DNA of 12,779 bases from JAAFHB01 sp038240855 (GTDB lineage Bacteria > Bacteroidota > Bacteroidia > Bacteroidales > Prolixibacteraceae), in contig JBBRGI010000084.1 of assembly GCA_038240855.1 (NCBI GenBank), positions 1 to 12,779 on the forward strand, read 5' to 3'. How positions within the stretch are numbered: the stretch's first letter is position 1; every line of letters begins with the position of its first letter. Below are positions 1 through 8,892 of the stretch, one piece after another. The translations under genes and the position numbers were made by a program. Under the pieces are notes generated by a model, which worked only from the letters and a program-made list of their open reading frames with translations, did no database searches and was not told where the DNA came from.

Positions 1-36
1 AACGTCTATGGGCCCTACACGTGCCTGAAAAATTAA
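1..36 (+). CDS. Possible 3' end of an upstream gene
   Basis: The first reading frame is open from the window edge to a TAA at 34-36 and would encode the tail NVYGPYTCLKN. The stop is followed by AAGGAAA and then the ATG of the next gene at 50, which is a natural gene junction in this kind of operon. The other two frames are also open briefly: one stops at 26-28 and the other at 51-53, overlapping the next ATG. The frame choice is therefore a guess and no function can be read. Confidence 0.3.
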   Translation, partial: NVYGPYTCLKN

Positions 37-49
37 GGAAATTTAACTC

Positions 50-1543
50 ATGAAGAAAAGCACTTTCTATTCAAAAAATATTGAATCAAAATTCTACAGG
101 CTTTCGCTTTTAATACTTTTATTTTCCTCCTTATCGGCCCGGTGTGGCAAAGAAAAAACAGGAGATCCGGATAGCGATGAAAAACCCGTTCCCGCGAGTG
201 AATATTCGATCACTCCTGATAAAACTAAAACATCCACTGTCAGTGATAAATTGATGGGATTTAACCTGGTTTACCCGCACGAAAAAAACGCAATCTGGCA
301 GGATGGGAAAATTGCAGGCTATCTGAAAGATGTGAAGGTGGCATTTTTACGTTATCCGGGAGGAACAGTGACTTCCTTCTATCACTGGAATGCACCCACC
401 GGAGAAGGATGGAAAGACAGTTGGGATCCCGAGAATCCTGTAGTGGCAAAAGCATCATCCGAATTTATGAATATTGATGAATACATAACGCTGGTAAAAT
501 CCACCGGCGCTACGCCGCTGGTCGGAATAAACATAAGTTCGGGACGCCGCTGGAACCGAAGCAACGATGGAACCACAGAAGCGCTGGCACTAATGCAATA
601 TTGCAGGAATAAGAATTTCGAAGTGAAATACTGGTTTCTCGATAATGAACCTTACCAGCACGATAGTAACGGAGGCGCAAAAACTCCCGAAGAATATGCC
701 GGACTTATCATTATGTATGCACCCCTGATGAAGGCTTTTGATCCGGATATCAAAATTATTGTAAACTGGAATGCAGGATTTAAAAATAAACGTTCAGAAT
801 ACGAAAAATTAATCCGGCTGGCCGGGGCCAATATCGACGTAATCGATGTGCACTGGTATTGGAACTGGAACAACCCTTCGTGGGAATCATGGCTTGAAAA
901 AACACCCATGGAACAATGGACAGGCGACACATATACCGAAGATATTGCATACTTCCGTCAGATGGTAAAAGATTTGGGGTTCCCGGGAATCAAACTGGCG
1001 AGCCTGGAATGGAATTCGGGTCCCCCCAAAGCCGGAACGTTTACAACCGGTCGTTCTGCATTGACTCAATCGGAAATGATGATGCAGTTTATTTCCGGAG
1101 GTCTCGATATGGCCGCGTTTTGGCCAATACACTGGCCTGATGAATCATTTTTAGTGCGGAGCTTTGTTAATACGGCAACAAATACGGCCAACCCCAATTA
1201 CGGGCTATTCAAATTCTTTGGTAAGATGCAGGGAGGTCAGCTAATTGGTTCTCAAATTACCCAAACCTGTAATGGGATGGTTTCAATCGTGGTAAAAGAT
1301 CCAATCACTCAAACAGTCAGGATTGGTATTCTAAATAAAAATTCAAAAGATATCGTAACGGAATTCCGGATGGAGCAATTTCCTGAACTGAAATTTAAAG
1401 AGGCTCAATCCTTTACATTAAACAGCGATGGAATCAATTTTTCACTTGCCAGCATGGCTTTACTAAAATCAGATAAATCCACCCTAACAAAATTTATTTC
1501 TAAAGGCATTTCGCTGACTTTGCTTACATTTGAAAAACTTTAA
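50..1543 (+). CDS. Secreted clan GH-A glycoside hydrolase, GH51/GH39-like, family uncertain
   Basis: This 497-residue protein is probably a retaining glycoside hydrolase with a TIM-barrel catalytic domain. The N-terminus has a basic region, a hydrophobic stretch at about residues 17-31 and Cys32 followed by charged residues (GKEKTGDPDSDE). This suggests an exported lipoprotein, although Arg before the Cys makes the lipobox atypical. RYPGG at 101-105 followed by YHW recalls the strand-2 motif of GH51 arabinofuranosidases and relatives. The acid/base is probably Glu200 in LDNEP, and the nucleophile probably Glu320 in SLEWN. DVHWY at 266-270 lies between them, as expected for the clan. Residues from about 400 look like a small beta-sandwich. 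ATG at 50 follows AAGGAAA at a fitting distance. It sits 3 bp before a sulfatase gene, so it probably acts on the same sulfated glycan, outside the cytoplasm. Clan membership is fairly secure; exact family and substrate are not. Confidence 0.75.
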   Translation: MKKSTFYSKNIESKFYRLSLLILLFSSLSARCGKEKTGDPDSDEKPVPASEYSITPDKTKTSTVSDKLMGFNLVYPHEKNAIWQDGKIAGYLKDVKVAFLRYPGGTVTSFYHWNAPTGEGWKDSWDPENPVVAKASSEFMNIDEYITLVKSTGATPLVGINISSGRRWNRSNDGTTEALALMQYCRNKNFEVKYWFLDNEPYQHDSNGGAKTPEEYAGLIIMYAPLMKAFDPDIKIIVNWNAGFKNKRSEYEKLIRLAGANIDVIDVHWYWNWNNPSWESWLEKTPMEQWTGDTYTEDIAYFRQMVKDLGFPGIKLASLEWNSGPPKAGTFTTGRSALTQSEMMMQFISGGLDMAAFWPIHWPDESFLVRSFVNTATNTANPNYGLFKFFGKMQGGQLIGSQITQTCNGMVSIVVKDPITQTVRIGILNKNSKDIVTEFRMEQFPELKFKEAQSFTLNSDGINFSLASMALLKSDKSTLTKFISKGISLTLLTFEKL

Positions 1544-1546
1544 ACG

Positions 1547-2992
1547 ATGAAGAAAATAAACATCCTTTTACCGTCTGCTTTGCTTCTGTCGGCTGCTTGC
1601 CAGAATCAAGCAAAAGTAGCGGAATCAATAAAGCCAAACATTATTTACATTCTTGCCGATGACCTTGGCTATGGAGATCTGAGTTGTTATGGTCAAACAC
1701 ATTTTTCTACACCGAACCTGGACAGGATGGCTAAGGAAGGGATGCTATTCACGCAACATTATGCAGGATGTACGGTTTGTGCACCATCGCGTTCCTCGTT
1801 AATGACAGGATTGACAACAGGTCATACTCCAATCCGCGGAAACAAGGAGTGGAAACCTGAAGGACAGTGGCCGATACCTGCGGAAGCATTCACGGTTGCC
1901 GAAATGCTGAAAGTAGCGGGATATGTAACCGGTGGTTTCGGAAAATGGGGCCTGGGATATCCCGGCTCTGAAGGTGATGCGAACATGCAGGGCTTTGATG
2001 AGTTTTACGGTTATAACTGCCAGCGTCTGGCACATAATTACTATCCTGCCCATTTGTGGGATAATCAGAATAAAGTTATTCTTGAGGGAAACAGCGGGGA
2101 TAAATTCGGGCAATACGCACCTGAGCTGATCCATCAGCGTGCCTTAAAATTTATTGATAAAAATAAGGATAAACAATTTTTCCTGTTTTACCCGAATACA
2201 ATTCCACATGCAGAATTACTATTACCTGAAAAGAATCTTAAGGAATATAGGGGGAAATTTCTGCCTGAAAAAAACTTTGCAGGCGCCAAACCTGGTGACG
2301 AAGGGTTCAGGAACGGAAATTACGGAACGCAGGCCGAATGCCATGCTGCATTTGCAGCTATGGTAACCTTGCTCGACAAACAGGTTGGTGAAGTTTTGAA
2401 TAAACTTAAAGAACTTGGAATTGAAGAAAATACACTGGTCATTTTTAGTTCCGACAACGGGCCTCACCAGGAAGGTGGAGCAGATCCCGATTATTTTGAG
2501 AGCAACGGACCTTTAAAAGGGAATAAACGTGATCTGTATGAAGGAGGAATCCGGGTACCTATGATTGCCAGGTGGACAGGGAAAATTGTTGCGGGATCGA
2601 AAACTGATCATATTTCCGCATTCTGGGATATTATGCCTACCCTGGCAGATCTTGCAGGGATCGAAGCACCTGAGAAAATAGATGGTATTTCATTTCTTCC
2701 AACCCTTTTCGGGAAAGAGGGACAAAAACAACATGAGCACCTTTACTGGGAGTTTCATGAACTTGGCGGAAGGCAGGCAATCAGAAAAGGCAACTGGAAG
2801 CTGGTAAAATACAACGTCCGGAAACCCGATCGGGCAACCATTGAATTATTCAACCTCTCAACAGATATGGGAGAACTAAATAATCTTGCCGCAGCAAATC
2901 CTGAACTTGTAAAGGAATTAGGTGCACTGATGGATGCGGCACGCACCGAATCAGCTACATTCAAATTTGAATCTCCAACAATAATAAAGTAG
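1547..2992 (+). CDS. S1-family sulfatase (arylsulfatase type), lipoprotein, GKWG variant
   Basis: This 481-residue formylglycine-dependent sulfatase should hydrolyse sulfate esters on a carbohydrate. LLLSAAC with Cys18 is a lipobox, so the enzyme is probably membrane-anchored. The calcium-site Asp pair is D38-D39 (ADDLGYGD). The formylglycine precursor is Cys78 in CAPSR (78-82), followed by SSLMTG. Further active-site candidates are Lys133, His221 (IPHAE), Asp303-Asn304 (SSDNGPH) and a Lys at 324 or 327 before YEGG. The usual GKWH motif reads GKWG (132-135) here, so the normal histidine is missing; AH at 162-163 in the following YYP-containing loop may compensate. Length is normal for the family. 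It starts 3 bp after the GH-A gene, with no Shine-Dalgarno, implying one transcript. Family assignment is firm; substrate and subfamily are not known from sequence alone. Confidence 0.93.
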   Translation: MKKINILLPSALLLSAACQNQAKVAESIKPNIIYILADDLGYGDLSCYGQTHFSTPNLDRMAKEGMLFTQHYAGCTVCAPSRSSLMTGLTTGHTPIRGNKEWKPEGQWPIPAEAFTVAEMLKVAGYVTGGFGKWGLGYPGSEGDANMQGFDEFYGYNCQRLAHNYYPAHLWDNQNKVILEGNSGDKFGQYAPELIHQRALKFIDKNKDKQFFLFYPNTIPHAELLLPEKNLKEYRGKFLPEKNFAGAKPGDEGFRNGNYGTQAECHAAFAAMVTLLDKQVGEVLNKLKELGIEENTLVIFSSDNGPHQEGGADPDYFESNGPLKGNKRDLYEGGIRVPMIARWTGKIVAGSKTDHISAFWDIMPTLADLAGIEAPEKIDGISFLPTLFGKEGQKQHEHLYWEFHELGGRQAIRKGNWKLVKYNVRKPDRATIELFNLSTDMGELNNLAAANPELVKELGALMDAARTESATFKFESPTIIK

Positions 2993-3017
2993 GATTTATA
3001 CTAATTATTTGATATAT

Positions 3018-4520
3018 ATGTTATCCATTGAGAAAATATTTATAGGAGCATCACTCATATGCTCCCAATTTGCTGGTTTTTCGCAAAATCCCCAGACGGG
3101 ATTTAAACCTCTTCAAAAGAAACCTGGCGTAAAACCACAGAATATTGTGTTTATTCTTACCGACGATCACCGGTATGATTTTATGGGATTTACAGGCAAA
3201 GTGCCGTGGCTTCAAACCCCCAATATGGATAAACTGGCGGCCGAAGGGGCCTGGTTTAAAAATGCCTTTGTGACAACTTCGCTGTGTTCACCCAGCCGCG
3301 CTTCGATTTTAACCGGACAGTATTCACATACCCACACCATCGTCGATAACCAGGCACCCGATCCGGGAAACCTGACTTATTTTCCACAGTATTTACAAGC
3401 GGCAGGCTATCAGACCGCCTTTTTCGGGAAGTGGCACATGGGCGGAGAAACCGATGCGCCACGACCTGGTTTCACGCACTGGGAAAGTTTTAAAGGACAG
3501 GGTGTTTATTACAATCCGGTTTTAAATATTGATGGCAAAAGTGTTGCGTACAACGACTCGACTTATATTACGGATCTGCTAACGGAACATACCATCAACT
3601 GGCTCAAGGAACGTGACAGGAACAAACCATTCTTTGTTTACCTCTCACATAAAGCGGTTCATGCCGGATTTATGCCTGCAAAACGACATAAAGGAAGGTA
3701 TAAAGACAAGAAATACACCCTTCCTGTCACTTACGCCCAATCGAAAACCGGCGCTTACCGCGATCTTAAATGGCCAGAATGGGTTGCGCAGCAGCGGGTT
3801 AGCTGGCATGGCGTTGATTATATGTACAATGGCAATAATGATTTAAACACAATGGTCCAGGACTATTGCGAAACATTGCTCGGAGTGGATGAAAGCGTCG
3901 GGAGTGTGATGGATTTTCTCAAAAAAGAGGGACTGGATGAATCGACGCTGGTCATTTATATGGGCGATAACGGCTTTAGCTGGGGAGAACACGGATTGAT
4001 TGATAAACGGCATTTTTATGAAGAATCAGTCAAGGTTCCTTTCCTGGTCCGCTGCCCGCAATTGTTCAAAGGGGGAAAGGTAATCACTAAAATGGTTCAG
4101 AATGTGGATATTGCTCCCACTTGTCTGGATGTAGCGGGATTAAAAAAGCCGGATTATATGCCCGGGTATTCCTTTATTCAGTTGCTTAAAGGTGATGAAA
4201 CGAACTGGCGTGACCGGATTTTTTACGAGTACTACTGGGAATACGATTTCCCGATGACACCAACCATGTTTGGTATTCGTACGGATAAATATAAATACAT
4301 CAGGTACCAGGGGATTTGGGACAGGAATGAATTCTATGATATTGCCAATGACCCTGATGAAATGTATAACCTGATCGAAAAAAAGGAGCTTCAGCCCGAA
4401 ATTAAAAAGCACCTCCTTGAGTTAAACAAGTGGATGGAGGAGACCGATGGGATGCAGATTCCTTTAAAAAAACATCAGGGATACCGCAACAGCGATTTTC
4501 GTCATCAAAATCAATATTAA
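3018..4520 (+). CDS. S1-family sulfatase, glucosamine-6-sulfatase-like group
   Basis: Using ATG at 3018 the product has 500 residues. An in-frame TTG at 3009 would add three residues but is less likely. The N-terminus is a signal peptide, with cleavage probably near residue 22-23 (GFS-Q). Active-site features are D49-D50 (TDDHRYD), the formylglycine Cys90 in CSPSR (90-94), K138 and H140 in GKWHMG, H215, D317-N318 (GDNGFSWGEHG) and K330 in DKRHFYEES. The GEHG followed by a KR and YEES motif is the style of N-acetylglucosamine-6-sulfatase and related carbohydrate sulfatases rather than arylsulfatase A. This is a resemblance to a broad group, not a substrate call. The gap after the previous sulfatase is 25 bp, and 108 bp without a clear promoter or terminator follow it. 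The enzyme is probably periplasmic and needs a formylglycine-generating partner encoded elsewhere. Confidence 0.93.
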   Translation: MLSIEKIFIGASLICSQFAGFSQNPQTGFKPLQKKPGVKPQNIVFILTDDHRYDFMGFTGKVPWLQTPNMDKLAAEGAWFKNAFVTTSLCSPSRASILTGQYSHTHTIVDNQAPDPGNLTYFPQYLQAAGYQTAFFGKWHMGGETDAPRPGFTHWESFKGQGVYYNPVLNIDGKSVAYNDSTYITDLLTEHTINWLKERDRNKPFFVYLSHKAVHAGFMPAKRHKGRYKDKKYTLPVTYAQSKTGAYRDLKWPEWVAQQRVSWHGVDYMYNGNNDLNTMVQDYCETLLGVDESVGSVMDFLKKEGLDESTLVIYMGDNGFSWGEHGLIDKRHFYEESVKVPFLVRCPQLFKGGKVITKMVQNVDIAPTCLDVAGLKKPDYMPGYSFIQLLKGDETNWRDRIFYEYYWEYDFPMTPTMFGIRTDKYKYIRYQGIWDRNEFYDIANDPDEMYNLIEKKELQPEIKKHLLELNKWMEETDGMQIPLKKHQGYRNSDFRHQNQY

Positions 4521-4628
4521 GCGGGTAAATATTTTCAGGTTTTAACTTTTTCGGCTTACAACTTCCTTTATCTAAAAGTGATTCAAGGCATCGTTTAGAA
4601 CTTAAAATTTTATTTAAATCATATTCTT

Positions 4629-7082
4629 ATGAATTTTTCAAGAAATACTTTGATGCTTTTCATTTTAATAATGACTGGAATGAATGCGTCGGGTCAGCAA
4701 AATGACGGAAAACGAATTATTCAACGACTCGATTCCGGGTGGAAGTTTTTTAATGCTGAAGTTCAGGGAGGAGAAAAACCTGATCTGAATACTACTGCCT
4801 GGCAGACGGTTGAAGTGCCCCACGACTGGGCGATTTCAGGTCCCTTCGACGAGAACAATGATTTACAGGTTGTACAGGTGACCGAAGATGGAGAAAAGGT
4901 AGCTAAACGACGCTCGGGTCGTACGGGGGGCCTTCCACATGTTGGCATTGGATGGTACCGCAAATCGCTTGATGTGCCGGTAACCTGGAAGGGGAAAAGA
5001 ATTTTTGCCGAATTCGACGGAGCCATGAGCCATGCACAGGTTTACCTCAATGGCCAATTTATCGGTGAATGGCCTTATGGATATGCTTCATTTGGTTTTG
5101 AACTTACCGATAAAATTGCTTTCGGAGGCAAAAATATTCTCGCCGTCAGGCTTGAAAACAAACCCAATTCTTCACGCTGGTATCCGGGTGCGGGTCTTTA
5201 CCGGAATGTACGGCTTGTTGCAACGAATCCAATCCACGTAAAGCAATGGGGAACTTACATCACTACACCTGATATTGATAAAGGGAACGGGACTGTTGCG
5301 ATAGAAACAACATTGGAAGGAATAGCGCCGGGGAACAAAAACATAAAGCTTACAACCAACATCTTCGATGCTAAAAATCAGTTGGTTGCAACCATAATAA
5401 ATCCGGTGGAAGGCAGTAAAACATTACAGCGGCTTTTAGTTAAGCAGCCTCATCTGTGGTCAGTATCCGATCCATATCTCTACAGGGCAGAGTCGGTGGT
5501 TGAAGTTGACGGAAAAAAAACTGACCGATATGAAACTGTTTTTGGGTTTCGCTATTTTAAATTCACCAAAAACGAAGGCTTTTTCCTGAATGGCAAAAAC
5601 CTGAAACTGAACGGGGTTTGCATGCATCACGACCTTGGTGCGATCGGTTCAGCAGTTAACACCAGTGCGATAAAACGGCAGTTGACAATGTTGCAGGAAA
5701 TGGGATGCAATGCCATACGCACAAGCCATAATCCTCCCGCTCCCGAATTGCTTCAACTTTGCAATACGATGGGTTTCATGGTAATTGATGAAGCTTTTGA
5801 TGAATGGAAAAATGCGAAATGCGAGAACGGGTACAACACACTCTGGGATAAGTGGGCTGAGAAAGATATGGTGGCCTTTATTCACCGCGACCGCAACCAC
5901 CCTTCCGTAATTATGTGGAGTGTCGGAAATGAAATCAGGGAACAGTCGATGAAAGGGGGAGATGTCTATTGCAAATTTCTCGTTGATATCTGTAAGCGGG
6001 AAGACCCGACCCGACCCACCACTGCAGGATTCAACCAGTGGGAAGGCGCTATTAAAAACGGATTTGCCGACCTTGTTGATGTTCCGGGATGGAATTACAA
6101 ACCTCAGAAGTATGCTTATATCCATGAAAAATTTCCGGAATGGACCATGTACGCGAGCGAAACAGCCTCAACGGTCAGCTCAAGGGGTGAATACTTTCTT
6201 CCTGCTGTTGCTAAAGTAATCAAGGAAAGAGTTCCTTATCAATGTTCATCCTACGACATGGAATATCCCGGTTGGGCCACTTCACCCGATACCGAATTTG
6301 CAGCCCAGGACTCCTTCCCTTTTATGGGTGGCGAATTCGTCTGGACAGGATTTGACTACCTGGGTGAACCCACACCTTTTAATGATGTGTGGCCATCACG
6401 TAGCTCCTACTTCGGGATTATCGACCTGGCCGGAATTCCAAAAGACCGTTTTTACCTTTATCAAAGTAAATGGACCACAAAGGAAGTGCTTCACCTTCTG
6501 CCCCACTGGAACTGGGCAGGAATGGAAGGAAAGCCAATCCCGGTACATTGTTATACCAGTTTTCAGAAGGCTGAACTGTTTGTAAACGGGAAAAGCAGGG
6601 GTATCCGAATGAAAGATCCCTCAAAACTTTACACCAAATACCGTTTGGTATGGGATGAAGTGCCCTATGAACCCGGTGAACTTAAAGTTGTTGCACTGAA
6701 TGCGAACAATAAACCACTTAAAGAAGAGATCATAAGAACCGCTGGCAAACCGGCCCGGATTATATTAAAAACAGACCGGGAAAAGGTCTCGTACGCTGAA
6801 AATGAACTTGCATTTGTGACAGTTATAGTGGTTGATGACAAAGGCGTGGTGTGTCCGGGAGCCTCAAATAAAATTACCCTGAGTGTTACGGGTGCCGGAA
6901 AGATCAGGGCTGCTGATAATGGCGATGCCACCAGTGTTGAATCGTTTGCATATCCTGTGCGCAGTGCCTTTAACGGGAAATGTATGGCAATTATTCAATC
7001 CACTGCATCGAAAGGGGAAATGAAGGTTGTTGCCCAATCACCGGGTTTAATAAAAGCAGAAGCTACAATACAGATTAAGTAA
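4629..7082 (+). CDS. GH2 family beta-galactosidase-type glycoside hydrolase
   Basis: This 817-residue exported enzyme has a signal peptide (hydrophobic residues 8-20, cleavage near SGQ at 21-23). The N-terminal jelly-roll sugar-binding domain spans about residues 30-200 (VPHDWAISGPF; WYPGAGLYRNV). An immunoglobulin-like domain follows to about 305 (PYLYR, GFRYF), then a TIM barrel from about 310 to 610. The acid/base is Glu435 in SVGNEI. The nucleophile is most likely Glu511 in ASETAS, with GGEFVWTGFDYLGEP (568-580) lining the site. Two further beta domains (about 610-700 and 705-815, the latter with ADNGD) match the extra C-terminal modules common in Bacteroidota GH2 enzymes. It probably releases beta-linked galactose or a related sugar after desulfation, but GH2 specificity varies and glucuronidase or another activity cannot be excluded. 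The 108-bp gap before it is the longest in the run and might hold an internal promoter, although I see no good consensus match. The next sulfatase begins 9 bp downstream. Confidence 0.93.
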   Translation: MNFSRNTLMLFILIMTGMNASGQQNDGKRIIQRLDSGWKFFNAEVQGGEKPDLNTTAWQTVEVPHDWAISGPFDENNDLQVVQVTEDGEKVAKRRSGRTGGLPHVGIGWYRKSLDVPVTWKGKRIFAEFDGAMSHAQVYLNGQFIGEWPYGYASFGFELTDKIAFGGKNILAVRLENKPNSSRWYPGAGLYRNVRLVATNPIHVKQWGTYITTPDIDKGNGTVAIETTLEGIAPGNKNIKLTTNIFDAKNQLVATIINPVEGSKTLQRLLVKQPHLWSVSDPYLYRAESVVEVDGKKTDRYETVFGFRYFKFTKNEGFFLNGKNLKLNGVCMHHDLGAIGSAVNTSAIKRQLTMLQEMGCNAIRTSHNPPAPELLQLCNTMGFMVIDEAFDEWKNAKCENGYNTLWDKWAEKDMVAFIHRDRNHPSVIMWSVGNEIREQSMKGGDVYCKFLVDICKREDPTRPTTAGFNQWEGAIKNGFADLVDVPGWNYKPQKYAYIHEKFPEWTMYASETASTVSSRGEYFLPAVAKVIKERVPYQCSSYDMEYPGWATSPDTEFAAQDSFPFMGGEFVWTGFDYLGEPTPFNDVWPSRSSYFGIIDLAGIPKDRFYLYQSKWTTKEVLHLLPHWNWAGMEGKPIPVHCYTSFQKAELFVNGKSRGIRMKDPSKLYTKYRLVWDEVPYEPGELKVVALNANNKPLKEEIIRTAGKPARIILKTDREKVSYAENELAFVTVIVVDDKGVVCPGASNKITLSVTGAGKIRAADNGDATSVESFAYPVRSAFNGKCMAIIQSTASKGEMKVVAQSPGLIKAEATIQIK

Positions 7083-7091
7083 CTCATCCTT

Positions 7092-8474
7092 ATGCGCCAT
7101 AAAATGTTGAATCTTATTGCCGGTGCCATGCTTTTTCCGGCCTTAGGTTTTTCTGCCAAGGTAGAAAAACCAAATATCGTGATTTTTCTCGTGGATGATT
7201 ATGGCTGGAAGGATCTGAGCTGTTACGGGAGCCGGTATTATGAAACTCCCGCAGTTGACAAACTTGCCCAAAACGGAGTTCGTTTTACCAATGCTTACAG
7301 CGCTTGCACAGTTTGCTCACCCACGCGGGCAGCACTGATGACCGGGAAATACCCGGCCAGGCTGCATATCACCGACTGGATTGCCGGTCATAAAAAAGCC
7401 AATCCAATACTGAATATACCCGACTGGACCATGTTTCTGCCAACCGAAGAAATTACCATTGCCGAAATTTTAAAAGAGCATGGGTACCGGACGGCCAGCA
7501 TCGGAAAATGGCACCTGGGCGAAGATTCGATTTACTGGCCCGAAAATCAGGGTTTCGATCTGAATGTAGGTGGATATTTTAAAGGACAACCCAACAGTTA
7601 TTTTAGCCCCTATAAAAATCCCCGAATGAAAGATGGTCCGGCGGGAGAATACATTACTGACCGTCTTACAGATGAATCAATTGGATTTATCCGCGAAAAC
7701 AAGGAAAAGCCTTTCTTCCTTTACCTGCCACACTACGCGGTGCACACCCCGTTCCAGGCAAAAAAGGAACTGATCGATAAATATAAAGCCAAAACAGATC
7801 CCGACAACACAAAACCCAACCCGGTATATGCGGCCATGGTCGAAAGTATGGATCAAAGCATGGAAAAAATACTCGTGGAACTTGAAAATCTAAAACTCAC
7901 CACTAAGACCTATATCTTTTTTATGAGTGATAACGGGGGATTGCGTCCGCAGGCAACCACCAATTACCCGTTACGTGAAGGTAAAGGAACAGCTTATGAA
8001 GGGGGGACGCGCACACCGCTTATTGTCAGCGGTCCAAAAATTCCGAAAGGAAAAATTGTGAATGATCCTGCGATTACCATGGATGTTTTTTCAACCATTC
8101 TCGATCTTGCAAATATTTCAAAGCAAGGTGCCGGCATGGATGGAAAAAGTCTGCTCCCGGCATTATACGGACACAAGACAAAGGCTGACCGGCCGTTGTT
8201 CTGGCATTATCCTCATTATCACACGCAGGGAGCCACTCCGTACAGTGCTGTGCGGATGAACAAATGGAAATTTTATCATTTCTATGAAGACAATCATACC
8301 GAGTTATATGATCTTGATGCCGATTTGTCAGAAAAAAATGATATTTCCGCTCAAAATCCAGAAAAAATACAGGAGTTTAACCTTCTGTTAAAGAACTGGC
8401 TCAACGAAGTGAATGCACAACTACCCCTTCCCAATGCGGCTTACGATACGCAAAAAATTAATAAAAAAAGATGA
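7092..8474 (+). CDS. S1-family sulfatase, secreted
   Basis: This 460-residue sulfatase has a signal peptide ending near residue 22 (GFSA-K). Met5 is a possible alternative start. The active site is complete: D35-D36 (VDDYGWKD), formylglycine Cys75 in CSPTR (75-79, Thr variant of the motif), K139 and H141 in GKWHLG, H218 in YAVHTP, D280-N281 (SDNGG) and K298 in GKGTAYEGG. The HYAVHTPFQAK segment and the later WHYPHYHTQGATP segment resemble Bacteroidota exo-acting carbohydrate sulfatases. My impression is S1_16, but this is memory-based and not tested. It follows the GH2 gene by 9 bp, so the two are very probably co-transcribed and act on the same oligosaccharide. It is the last of the tightly packed enzyme genes before the AT-rich interruption. 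Confidence 0.94.
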   Translation: MRHKMLNLIAGAMLFPALGFSAKVEKPNIVIFLVDDYGWKDLSCYGSRYYETPAVDKLAQNGVRFTNAYSACTVCSPTRAALMTGKYPARLHITDWIAGHKKANPILNIPDWTMFLPTEEITIAEILKEHGYRTASIGKWHLGEDSIYWPENQGFDLNVGGYFKGQPNSYFSPYKNPRMKDGPAGEYITDRLTDESIGFIRENKEKPFFLYLPHYAVHTPFQAKKELIDKYKAKTDPDNTKPNPVYAAMVESMDQSMEKILVELENLKLTTKTYIFFMSDNGGLRPQATTNYPLREGKGTAYEGGTRTPLIVSGPKIPKGKIVNDPAITMDVFSTILDLANISKQGAGMDGKSLLPALYGHKTKADRPLFWHYPHYHTQGATPYSAVRMNKWKFYHFYEDNHTELYDLDADLSEKNDISAQNPEKIQEFNLLLKNWLNEVNAQLPLPNAAYDTQKINKKR

Positions 8475-8489
8475 GCCTATACATTTGCG

Positions 8490-8892
8490 ATGATAAAAAT
8501 GTTCAGATATTTATACTGTAGGCTGTACTCATGGAATCTTAAGACTTGGGGAGAGAATGATTTACCTCAATGCAATGCTTTATTTGGAGTGTCTTTTATA
8601 ATGTTCCTTAATTTGGGTTTATTTGGGCTGATATTACAACTTTTTGGAGTAAATATTTTTTTACGTAATGAACTGCCAAAAAAGGAAATTGTATTAATAA
8701 TGTTAAGTCTATTTGTCGTGAATTATTTTCTTTTCATCCATAAAGGTAATTTTAGGTTAATTACAAAAGAGCTAAAAAAAGAGTCACCAAAAAAAAAGAA
8801 AGACAAATACAATTCTTCTTTGGCTGTACGTTATATTATCATTTGCTCTTTTTGCCTTTGGTGCGATATATATTAGGAAACTCAATGGATAA
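8490..8892 (+). CDS. Small membrane protein gene with a frameshift at a run of nine A
   Basis: The plain reading from ATG 8490 (or 8499, giving MFRYLYCRLYSW) stops after 128 residues near 8876. Two membrane segments are visible, at about residues 31-52 and 66-84, followed by a Lys-rich stretch. The run of nine A at 8789-8797 lies in that Lys-rich stretch. Removing one A switches to a frame reading KKRKTNT, then ILLWLYVILSFALF and a third membrane helix, ending ...RKLNG at TAA 8890-8892. This gives a coherent 133-residue, three-helix protein, whereas the tail in the given frame (SSLAVRYIIICSF) looks less natural. The style (RLYSWNLKTWGEND near the N-terminus) resembles a conserved Bacteroidota small membrane protein of unknown role. 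The frameshift may be a sequencing or assembly error, a real mutation, or corrected by transcriptional slippage. There is no clear ribosome-binding site, and it starts 15 bp after the sulfatase stop. Confidence 0.65.

Noticed and set aside
3009..3017. TTG start three codons upstream of the second sulfatase
   Set aside because: ATG at 3018 gives a normal signal peptide; the extra TTG-ATA-TAT codons add nothing and have no ribosome-binding site.
5649..6125. 158-codon open frame on the - strand inside the GH2 gene
   Set aside because: It lies wholly antisense to the conserved catalytic barrel of GH2 and has no recognisable protein features, so it is a chance open frame.
8480..8487. TACATTTG, a full match to the -7 promoter element before the small membrane gene
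   Set aside because: No -33 element at the right spacing, and it lies only 2 bp before the first ATG, so it is probably chance.
8789..8801. Programmed -1 ribosomal frameshift at the A-rich stretch
   Set aside because: A -1 shift leads to the wrong frame; loss of one A (or a net +1/-2 shift) is needed to reach the third helix.
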